Positions 16,824 to 23,910 of a stretch of 62,055 nt of DNA are shown one piece after another. Under the pieces are notes generated by a model, which searched no databases, was not told the origin of the DNA, and saw nothing but the letters and a program-made list of their open reading frames with translations. Numbering within the stretch: position 1 is the first letter of the stretch; every line of letters begins with the position of its first letter. A program made the translations under genes and the position numbers. The stretch spans positions 1 to 62,055 of the forward strand of contig JAAFJL010000007.1 of assembly GCA_013298865.1 (NCBI GenBank), in the 5' to 3' direction. Source of the stretch: Cytophagales bacterium. GTDB lineage: Bacteria > Bacteroidota > Bacteroidia > Cytophagales > Spirosomataceae.

Positions 16824-17588
16824 ATGCGTATAATCCTTCTTACTCAAGATGATCCATTTTATTTGGCTCAGAATCTTGATTTTTTGATTAAAAATTTACC
16901 CCCTCACTCAGAAGTTGTTGCAACGGTCTTGTTTGATGTTTCGCCTTTTGGGAAGCGAGAAACTTTCAGTGAAAAAATGAAAAAAACCTACGATATTTTC
17001 GGTTTTGGTTTTTTCTTGCATTATGGTTTTAAGTTTGTTACCTCAAAATTTAATGCCAATAAATCTGTCAAAAATGTCTTGGCAAAACATAATATTCCTT
17101 TGGTTCAAATTGAAGGTAATATCAATAAAGCCGAGAATTTAGATAGACTCAGAGCCTATTCGCCAGACTTACTCATTTCGGTTGCGGGGAATCAGATTTT
17201 CAAAATGCCCCTCATCACGCTTGCTCCAAAGGGCTGCTTGAACCTCCACACGGCACTTTTACCCAAATATCGGGGTCTGATGCCTTCGTTTTGGGTACTG
17301 AAAAATAACGAAAAACACACAGGCGTTTCCGTCTTTTTTGTAGATGAGGGCATTGACAGTGGGGAGATTTTGGTTCAGAAAAAAGTAGAGATTGGAAACC
17401 GTTCGCAGGAGGAGTTGATTACTTTCACGAAGCAGTTAGGTATGGAATGTATCTTGGAAAGTGTCGAAAAAATTCATTTGGGTAACTATGAATTAATCCC
17501 CAACCCCGAAGAAGAAAAAACGTATTTTTCATTTCCTACAAAAGAAGATGTAAAAGCATTTTTTGAGTCTGGAAAAAGGTTTTACTGA
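16824..17588 (+). CDS. formyltransferase-family protein
   Basis: 254 residues with the folate-dependent formyltransferase core: LNLHTALLPKYRGLMPSFW holds the catalytic His in the usual NxHxSLLPxxRG-like setting, and GIDSGEIL holds the catalytic Asp. Relatives formylate amino sugars such as N-formyl-perosamine, or Met-tRNA; the length (no C-terminal tRNA-binding domain) and the sugar-gene context favour a sugar nucleotide. The ATG at 16824 gives the conserved MRIILLTQ start, 27 bases after the GT2 stop. Confidence 0.8.
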   Translation: MRIILLTQDDPFYLAQNLDFLIKNLPPHSEVVATVLFDVSPFGKRETFSEKMKKTYDIFGFGFFLHYGFKFVTSKFNANKSVKNVLAKHNIPLVQIEGNINKAENLDRLRAYSPDLLISVAGNQIFKMPLITLAPKGCLNLHTALLPKYRGLMPSFWVLKNNEKHTGVSVFFVDEGIDSGEILVQKKVEIGNRSQEELITFTKQLGMECILESVEKIHLGNYELIPNPEEEKTYFSFPTKEDVKAFFESGKRFY

Positions 17589-17680
17589 GAGGCTTTTAGC
17601 ATTTGGCTATTAGCATAATACTGTTTAAATTAAATGCTTACCTTACAAAGCCGAAAGCCAATAGCTAACTGCCAAAAACT
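17589..17680 (+). repeat. stuttered GGCTATTAGC word repeat before the deacetylase gene
   Basis: Variants of one word family (GGCTTTTAGCATTTGGCTATTAGC on the left; AAAGCCAATAGCTAACTGCC on the right) appear first direct and then complementary, and can form an imperfect hairpin. The right arm ends about 11 bases before the ATG at 17688. Confidence 0.6.
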
Positions 17681-17687
17681 ACAAAAT

Positions 17688-18536
17688 ATGAATATTCTTA
17701 CATTTGATATAGAAGAGTGGTTTCACATTTTAGATAATGATTCCACTAAAACTGAAGCTGAATGGGCAAAATTTCCCGCTCGGATTCATGAAAATATGGA
17801 ACGAATTTTTGACGTTCTCGATGCTCAAAATCAGCAAGCTACTTTTTTCTGTTTGGGTTGGGTGGCTCGTAAATATCCCGAAATTATTAGGGCAATTGCC
17901 GACCGTGGTTATGAAATTGCTACACATTCAGACTTGCATCAGTTGGCTTATGAGCAATCTCCGAAACAATTTCGACAGGATTTAGAAACGTCAATCAAGG
18001 CTCTCGAAGATGTTACTGGAAAGAAAATTCGTGCGTACAGGGCTCCTGGTTTTTCGATAAAACAAGAAAATAAATGGACTTTTGAGGTTTTAGTAGAAAA
18101 TGGAATCGAAATTGATTGCTCTGTTTTCCCTGCCAAAAGAGCCCACGGGGGCTTTGAACAGTTTGGCGTAGCAGAACCTTGCTGGATTGATATTGACGGA
18201 CATCGCTTGAAGGAGTTTCCAATCAACACTTTTAATACACTTGGTAAATCATTGATTTTCTCTGGTGGAGGCTATTTTAGATTATTACCAGAATTGGTTT
18301 TGGAGAAATTAATAGCTCAATCAGACTATGTAATGACCTACTTTCACCCACGGGATTTCGATGCCAATCAACCAATGATTGGTGAGCTAAGTTTAATCAG
18401 AAAATTCAAATCTTATTATGGATTAAAAGGTTGCTTAGATAAACTAACAAACCTTATCCAAGACTTTGAATTTATTGATTTAGCAACCGCCGAAGCAAAA
18501 GTAGATTGGGACAAAGCGAGGGTAGTAAAAATATAA
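17688..18536 (+). CDS. polysaccharide deacetylase, XrtA/DUF3473-associated type
   Basis: A 282-residue NodB-homology protein. The metal site shows the initial Asp-Asp-type acid FDIEEW (residues 5-10) and the HSDLHQ motif (about residue 83), and the C-terminal FHPRDFD matches the DUF3473 part found in exosortase-linked deacetylases. It removes N-acetyl groups from exported polysaccharide. The ATG at 17688 gives the conserved MNILTFDIEEWFH start. It has no signal peptide, so cytoplasmic or membrane-associated action is likely. Its neighbours are the GT2 and formyltransferase genes. Confidence 0.85.
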   Translation: MNILTFDIEEWFHILDNDSTKTEAEWAKFPARIHENMERIFDVLDAQNQQATFFCLGWVARKYPEIIRAIADRGYEIATHSDLHQLAYEQSPKQFRQDLETSIKALEDVTGKKIRAYRAPGFSIKQENKWTFEVLVENGIEIDCSVFPAKRAHGGFEQFGVAEPCWIDIDGHRLKEFPINTFNTLGKSLIFSGGGYFRLLPELVLEKLIAQSDYVMTYFHPRDFDANQPMIGELSLIRKFKSYYGLKGCLDKLTNLIQDFEFIDLATAEAKVDWDKARVVKI

Positions 18537-18562
18537 TTATTCCGATGATAGTTTAGAAGCTA

Positions 18563-19114
18563 TTACTGAATTGGCGTACTCATTTGCCCTACACCGTAGG
18601 GTTTTCTAATAGTACTTTTCGTGAAATCTTGATTGGCATCCATGCCTACTCCGTGTAGCGTTTGGGTAGGCGTTTTTATGTGGACAGGGGCATCTGTATA
18701 AACTCGTTTTTGGTCTGGACTCCAATACATTTCGTCGGTTTCTATGACCTCTTGCTTCACTTGTTCATCTACTTTCACACGCCCCATGATGTGGTAAATA
18801 TTTCTGTTTCTGATAAATCGGGCAGAATCTCCTCTTAATGTTGTATTGTTTCTTCCCTGTTTATCAAAGAAAAATATACGTACTTCTTTCGGATAAATTT
18901 TATCTTCATTTGCCAAAGTCAACTGCACTTCGGTGTTCATCCTGACAACCAACCGAGCGGAATCACTATAAGTCATGTTGATTCCGTATATTTCCGAAAG
19001 CGGACCTTTGTACTCTTGTTTAACGACTGCTTTTTCTTCTTTTTTACAAGAAAATGTCAAAAAAAGTATGACTACAATCGCAAGAATTTTATTATTTTCA
19101 AACTCCAACATCAC
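18563..19114 (-). CDS. lptC: LptC-family LPS export protein
   Basis: A 183-residue lipoprotein-like protein (LTFSCKKEE lipobox at about residue 23) with the LptC/OstA-like beta-jellyroll: repeated strands such as RIFFFDKQGR, ARFIRNRNIYHIMGRVKVDE and YWSPDQKRVYTDAPVHI. LptC links the LptBFG transporter to the LptA bridge. It is the last gene of a coaX-OMP-lptC run, an order seen in many Bacteroidota. The gap to the OMP gene is five bases. Confidence 0.85.
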   Translation of the reverse strand: MMLEFENNKILAIVVILFLTFSCKKEEKAVVKQEYKGPLSEIYGINMTYSDSARLVVRMNTEVQLTLANEDKIYPKEVRIFFFDKQGRNNTTLRGDSARFIRNRNIYHIMGRVKVDEQVKQEVIETDEMYWSPDQKRVYTDAPVHIKTPTQTLHGVGMDANQDFTKSTIRKPYGVGQMSTPIQ

Positions 19115-19119
19115 TAAAA

Positions 19120-20424
19120 TTAGTTAATCTTAACTTTCTGAAACCACAAATCACTCAAGGTAAAACCTAAGGTAACTTTATGGTAAACTTCTTCTATGCC
19201 GTTGGTTGAAAGTGTTCCTCTTTTACCAAAACTATATGCAAAATTAACATAAGAAAGGTTTCTGAGTGGAAACGAAAACCCAGCATTCAAGTTCATGTCT
19301 TTCAATTGGGTAGTACCTGTGTAGGTGTAAGGCATTTGTGTATAACTAAGACCTCCACGGTAAATTACTTTTTTGAAATAACCAGTAACTGCTCCAAAAT
19401 CTGGAATAAATTCTGCTCCTAATGCAATTTTATGAGCATTTTGTAGCCCACCTGTATTTCCAGAAAAATCTTTAAAATTCGTCCAATTAGTATATGAATA
19501 ATCTAATGAAACTTGGAATTTAGCTGATTTTTCAAGGTTGATTCCTAAACGATACGTCTTTGGTAACGTAACAGACCCATTAGATTCGCTACGAATTGTA
19601 TCTGCATTGATTGGCACACCACCACTACTTATTTCAAAACGTCTTAGTCTATCTGCCCCAATATTTGAATTCAAATCGGCTGTCGCACCAAAATTAATGA
19701 ATAAGTCTTTCTTGATTTTTTTACGCCAAGCAACACCCAATTTAAAATTAAGTCCAGAATGCGAAGTACGGTCTTCAAGACGAATGATATAATTCTGACG
19801 GTCACTAAAATTTTGGGTTGTTACATCACGGTTAATCGCTCCGAAAACAAAATTAGTTTCAAGACCAACATAAACATCTTTACCCAAATATACTCCATTT
19901 GAAAACGTCGCTTTATTGATACCACCAGAACCTTTATAGCTATACACTAAACTATCAACTGCCAGCACGTCTAATTTCCGAGAAGAATTAATTTCATAAT
20001 CAACGTTACTGAGGGGACTCAAACCCAAAGACATTGTCCAACGGGGTGATGCTGGTAAGGCAATCGTTAGTGACTGATAGCTACCACTACCGACACTTTG
20101 CTGCTGACGAGTATTTTGAAGGTCTTTATATTGTAAACCAAGACCAACTTCAAAGGCTGTATAACGATTTCTTGCTAATAAAGCAGGGTTTAATGTATTG
20201 ATATAGATACCGTTAGCATTCGCAATGCCCAGCCCGCCCATCATTTCGTTATTGGCAGAAGCACCACTGTAAAGCTCGCCAATTCCATAATATGAAAGTG
20301 GCGAATTGCCCTGTGCCGATGCCCTGAAAGTGTAGATTGAGCATTGGAACAATACTGATAATACTACTAAAAATTTTAAAAATGTTGTATTTCTTTTTTG
20401 CGTAAACATCAAATTATGTGTCAA
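19120..20424 (-). CDS. outer membrane beta-barrel protein
   Basis: 434 residues with a signal peptide ending ASAQG (about residue 38), then SPLSYYGIGELYSG and a series of alternating amphipathic strands to a C-terminal LWFQKVKIN. This fits a FadL/PorV-like barrel of unknown cargo. The location between coaX and lptC is conserved in Bacteroidota and hints at a role in envelope assembly. A second ATG (18 residues before the hydrophobic core) may be the true start. Confidence 0.7.
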   Translation of the reverse strand: MTHNLMFTQKRNTTFLKFLVVLSVLFQCSIYTFRASAQGNSPLSYYGIGELYSGASANNEMMGGLGIANANGIYINTLNPALLARNRYTAFEVGLGLQYKDLQNTRQQQSVGSGSYQSLTIALPASPRWTMSLGLSPLSNVDYEINSSRKLDVLAVDSLVYSYKGSGGINKATFSNGVYLGKDVYVGLETNFVFGAINRDVTTQNFSDRQNYIIRLEDRTSHSGLNFKLGVAWRKKIKKDLFINFGATADLNSNIGADRLRRFEISSGGVPINADTIRSESNGSVTLPKTYRLGINLEKSAKFQVSLDYSYTNWTNFKDFSGNTGGLQNAHKIALGAEFIPDFGAVTGYFKKVIYRGGLSYTQMPYTYTGTTQLKDMNLNAGFSFPLRNLSYVNFAYSFGKRGTLSTNGIEEVYHKVTLGFTLSDLWFQKVKIN

Positions 20425-20442
20425 GTAACGAGCCGTTTGTGG

Positions 20443-21162
20443 CTACAAATGATAAGCTAAAATCTTGTTAAGACCAACCAAAACTAATTCTGGGATTACA
20501 AAGTTCGGCTTTTTTATGCGGGTTTCAAAAAAAGTAGCGTCTCCACCACATAAAACCACGTTAATATTTGTTAAATCAGCCTGATATGCCTCTATGATTC
20601 CATTGATTTCACCAAGAAGTCCATTCATGACACCGCTCTGCATGGCTGTTTGAGTACTTTTTCCAATCAAAGCTGGAAAATCTTGGGGTGGTTCTAATAA
20701 CGGTAATCTTTTCGTGAAAGTATTCATTGCCTTGAAACGCATCCGCATCCCAGGCGAAATTATTCCACCATGAAAATTATCTTGTGCATCCACCAAATCG
20801 TAGGTAATACAAGTTCCCATGTCTATGACAACACAGTTTTTTTCTGGAAAAATCACCTTCGCTCCAATGGCTGCTGCCACACGGTCTGCCCCAAGCGTAT
20901 TGGGTGTATCATACAACTTCGTGAGTGGAACGGGCGTATCGCTTTTTAGGAGAAAAACTTTTGAGCCATCAATCGGGATTTCTTCCTTCAATTCTTCCTC
21001 AGAATAACTCACCGAAGAAATCATAACATACTCAGGATTAATACTTTGTACATATTTCAACAGTTCCTCGTACGTCAATTTCCAATGAGTTTCAATCAGT
21101 TTTTGTCCATCAAAAAGTCCCGTTTTGGCAAAAGTATTGCCTAAGTCAATAGCTAAATTCAT
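20443..21162 (-). CDS. coaX: type III pantothenate kinase
   Basis: 239 residues of the ASKHA fold. It has the phosphate loop DLGNTFAKTGLFDG at the N-terminus, GADRVAAAIGA (about residues 92-102) and VIDMGTCITYDLVD (about 112-125), all typical of CoaX. It phosphorylates pantothenate, the first step to coenzyme A, and like the family needs no classic Walker motif. The start at 21162 is preferred because MNLAIDLGNT is the conserved N-terminus. It leads the coaX-OMP-lptC operon. Confidence 0.93.
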   Translation of the reverse strand: MNLAIDLGNTFAKTGLFDGQKLIETHWKLTYEELLKYVQSINPEYVMISSVSYSEEELKEEIPIDGSKVFLLKSDTPVPLTKLYDTPNTLGADRVAAAIGAKVIFPEKNCVVIDMGTCITYDLVDAQDNFHGGIISPGMRMRFKAMNTFTKRLPLLEPPQDFPALIGKSTQTAMQSGVMNGLLGEINGIIEAYQADLTNINVVLCGGDATFFETRIKKPNFVIPELVLVGLNKILAYHL

Positions 21163-21251
21163 GTATTTGGAGATTATTTCAGTCTGCAAAGATTATCATT
21201 CTTTATTTCTTTGAAAGTATATTTGAAACAATTAACAATTAAAAAAGTAAG

Positions 21252-21373
21252 ATTAAAAATTTAATAATCTGATAATCAATTAGTTACAATTTAAAAGTTG
21301 GATACATTCCTTAATTATTATTCCTTTGTCGGAAAAATAGAATGATTAATACTCTTGATTTTCAAGATATTCA
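21252..21373. repeat. 122-bp direct repeat, copy 1
   Basis: This block recurs at 21485-21607 with only a few differences (TTAC/TTGC, GTCGGAAAAA/GTCAGAAGAAA, CAAG/CAAA). The two copies flank the 81-bp hairpin element at 21394-21474. Neither contains a convincing gene. Confidence 0.9.
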
Positions 21374-21393
21374 AGTTCTTCTATTATTTATAT

Positions 21394-21474
21394 GGAAGGC
21401 ATTGCTAACCGTGGCACGGTTGAGCTTTAATTTCTCATAAATGGGTTTACGTCTCAACCGTACCACGGATTCCC
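21394..21474 (+). repeat. 81-bp palindromic element, copy A
   Basis: The core has arms CCGTGGCACGGTTGAG and CTCAACCGTACCACGG around a 30-base spacer. It begins GGAAGGC and ends GGATTCCC. The reverse complement of 54397-54477 matches 75 of 81 bases. It lies between two 122-bp direct repeats. Confidence 0.9.
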
Positions 21475-21484
21475 ATGTGAAACA

Positions 21485-21607
21485 ATTAAAAATTTAATAA
21501 TCTGATAATCAATTAGTTGCAATTTAAAAGTTGGATACATTCCTTAATTATTATTCCTTTGTCAGAAGAAATAGAATGATTAATACTCTTGATTTTCAAA
21601 ATATTCA
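21485..21607. repeat. 122-bp direct repeat, copy 2
   Basis: Near-copy of 21252-21373 (233 bases downstream), reaching into the 5' region of the mscS gene. Just after it, 21602-21650 carries a stuttered TCACTCATTC word that ends a few bases before the ATG at 21655. Confidence 0.9.
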
Positions 21608-21654
21608 TTCATTTTCTCAATCACTCATTCTCTCATTCTTTCATTGTTTTCACT

Positions 21655-22764
21655 ATGAATTTTCAAGAACTGCTACATTACGAAATTTTAGAAAATTCCA
21701 TGCAAAATTGCCTTTGGTTTGTAGGAATTCTTGGACTTGGACTTTTACTGAAAAGAGGTTTTTCTATACTTATCGGGAAATTCCTTTACAGATTTGTTCG
21801 ACATGATAATATTTCTGTTAAAGAATGCTTAGTGATTCTGAGTAAGCCTATCGAGTTTTTTATCTTATTGATAATCACATATTTAGCCTTCGACAGGCTG
21901 CACTTTCCAGATTCTTGGGGAATGATTTCGGTTGAAAACTTTGGCTTACGATTACTGATTTCTAAGGCTTTTCAATGTGTCGTGATTGGATCAATTGCAT
22001 GGATTCTGATACGATTAGTGAAATTTTTGGGAATCGTTTTCCTGAAAAAAGCTACCATCACAGAAACTAAATTAGACGACCAATTTATTCCTTTTTTCAA
22101 AGATTTAGCCATCGTAGCCATCTATGCTTTTGCAGGTTTTGCGATGCTCGGACGGGTTTTTAATGTGGATGTCCCTGCCTTGATTACAGGACTTGGAATC
22201 GGTGGTTTAGCGATTGCTTTGGCTGCCCGTGAAACCCTCGAAAATCTCTTTGCTTCTTTCACAATTTTCTTGGATTTGCCTTTTGTCGTGGGGGATAATA
22301 TTTTGTTGGATAAAGAAAAGGTTTCGGGGGACGTCGAGAAAATAGGTTTTCGTAGTACTCGTATTCGTACAGGAGATGGCAGTTTGCTAACCGTCCCGAA
22401 TAGACTTTTGACTTCGCAAGCCCTTGAAAATCTGACACAAAGGAACTTCAGAAAGGTAAAATATACGCTTAAACTCAAAATCGACACACCGCCAGCAACA
22501 TTACAAAAAATTACGGCTGAGATTCAGACTTTAGTAGAAAAACACGAACTGATTCACAATCCAGATACAGGGATTGCTCGCTTTGATAACATCGGAGATT
22601 ATTCTTTGGATATTCTAATTGCTTACAGTCTCGCCACAAATGATGGTGGTGTCATGAATAAAATTAAAGAAGAGATTAATCTTGAAATTTTGAAAATCAT
22701 TCAAAACAATAAAGCATCTTTGGCAATGCCCAATTTTCAGATTATTACTTCTTTCCCTTCATAA
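21655..22764 (+). CDS. MscS-family mechanosensitive ion channel
   Basis: 369 residues with four or five N-terminal membrane segments, the pore-lining Gly/Ala-rich helix GLGIGGLAIALAARETLENLFASF and the beta-domain FVVGDNILLDKEKVSGDVEKIGFRSTRIRTGDGSLLTVPN that follows it in all MscS proteins. The C-terminal alpha-beta domain is present. It releases solutes on hypo-osmotic shock. The ATG at 21655 is chosen because upstream in-frame codons come from the CATTC word repeat. The 3' end overlaps the convergent DUF3089 gene by 20 bases. Confidence 0.9.
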   Translation: MNFQELLHYEILENSMQNCLWFVGILGLGLLLKRGFSILIGKFLYRFVRHDNISVKECLVILSKPIEFFILLIITYLAFDRLHFPDSWGMISVENFGLRLLISKAFQCVVIGSIAWILIRLVKFLGIVFLKKATITETKLDDQFIPFFKDLAIVAIYAFAGFAMLGRVFNVDVPALITGLGIGGLAIALAARETLENLFASFTIFLDLPFVVGDNILLDKEKVSGDVEKIGFRSTRIRTGDGSLLTVPNRLLTSQALENLTQRNFRKVKYTLKLKIDTPPATLQKITAEIQTLVEKHELIHNPDTGIARFDNIGDYSLDILIAYSLATNDGGVMNKIKEEINLEILKIIQNNKASLAMPNFQIITSFPS

Positions 22765-23776
22765 AACTTTCAATTCTGAGTGCTACGTTTTCTCTGATAT
22801 TCATATAGAAAAAGTTAATATCAGCAATATGCCAGCTTTTAGCTTTCAATAAAAATCTACCCTTCACATAAGGTTTGTTAATCCATAACATTCCTTTGTG
22901 ATTTTGAGCATCTACAATGTTGGGATACATGGTGAATTTTGGACCAACGCCTCCTTTATTGAGAGAGTTCGGAGCGAAGGTTTCGTCTAATTTCCAAGTT
23001 AATGGATTGGTACTCAGGGCGGTATTCAAACCTTTGTCGTACCATGTTGGGTAATAGCCTTGTGCGTAAGTATTCCAGCACACAAAACCACCAAAATCTT
23101 CGGGGCTTGTACTTGGTTTAATATTCTGGAAAGAATTTGGCTGAACACCTATTCCAACCAAATATGCCTCAACTAATTGATTTTGAAGAGGTTTACCATC
23201 AAAAAATTCCTTCAAAAGTCTCACTGCATGAACTGTCCCTTGGCTATGAGAGGCAATCACAATCGGACGATTTTGATTATGGTTTTTCAAATAATATTCA
23301 AAAGCTGCCTTTACATCAAGATACGCTAAACCTAAAGCCTTTGTCTTATCTTCTTGATTTTCAGTAACAAACGAAAAATAATGTGCCTGTCTGTAACGTG
23401 GTGCATACACCCTACACGAACCATTGAAGGCAGTAGATTGATTCAAAATTGTGGAATTATCTACATTTTGGTTCATTTGATTATCGTTCACATCGGCATT
23501 CCAATCATATTTATTTTGGGGTTCTTTCGTAAATATTGTCGGATGAATAAAAAATACATCAACCTTAGCCTTAGATTGTTCGTCTTTAAGATTAGATTTC
23601 TTCGGAATTGCATCCGCCGAGTCTAATTTAGTTGGTAAAGCTGCCCAACATTCAGGCTTACTGTAATCTGGAACTGGAGGGGTATTTTCAGATGAAAAAT
23701 GGCTTTTTAAGGCAACGGGCTGACGTTTGCAAGCAAAAACAGAAGCAATTATGAGTAAAAATAGGATATTTCGCAC
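22745..23776 (-). CDS. DUF3089 alpha/beta-hydrolase lipoprotein
   Basis: 343 residues with a short lipoprotein signal (lipobox ASVFAC, Cys at about residue 16), the FIHPTIF motif and the nucleophile elbow SHSQGT (about residues 175-180) of the DUF3089 family. A member of the alpha/beta hydrolase superfamily with an unknown substrate, probably located in the periplasm or outer membrane. Its last 20 bases overlap the end of the convergent mscS gene. Confidence 0.85.
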   Translation of the reverse strand: MRNILFLLIIASVFACKRQPVALKSHFSSENTPPVPDYSKPECWAALPTKLDSADAIPKKSNLKDEQSKAKVDVFFIHPTIFTKEPQNKYDWNADVNDNQMNQNVDNSTILNQSTAFNGSCRVYAPRYRQAHYFSFVTENQEDKTKALGLAYLDVKAAFEYYLKNHNQNRPIVIASHSQGTVHAVRLLKEFFDGKPLQNQLVEAYLVGIGVQPNSFQNIKPSTSPEDFGGFVCWNTYAQGYYPTWYDKGLNTALSTNPLTWKLDETFAPNSLNKGGVGPKFTMYPNIVDAQNHKGMLWINKPYVKGRFLLKAKSWHIADINFFYMNIRENVALRIESFMKGKK

Positions 23777-23910
23777 GTGATTCTAATATAAATATTTTGT
23801 GAAATATTAGGAATTTCTGAAAATGAGAGTCAATAAATTGGTAAAATTTCAGTAGTTTTACAGCACAAAACTAAAACAAATCAACCTTAATTCACTAAAA
23901 AAGACAACGT

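Noticed and set aside
22745-22764. 20-bp overlap of mscS and DUF3089 as evidence of a frameshift
   Set aside because: Both proteins end at normal family positions; short convergent overlaps are common.
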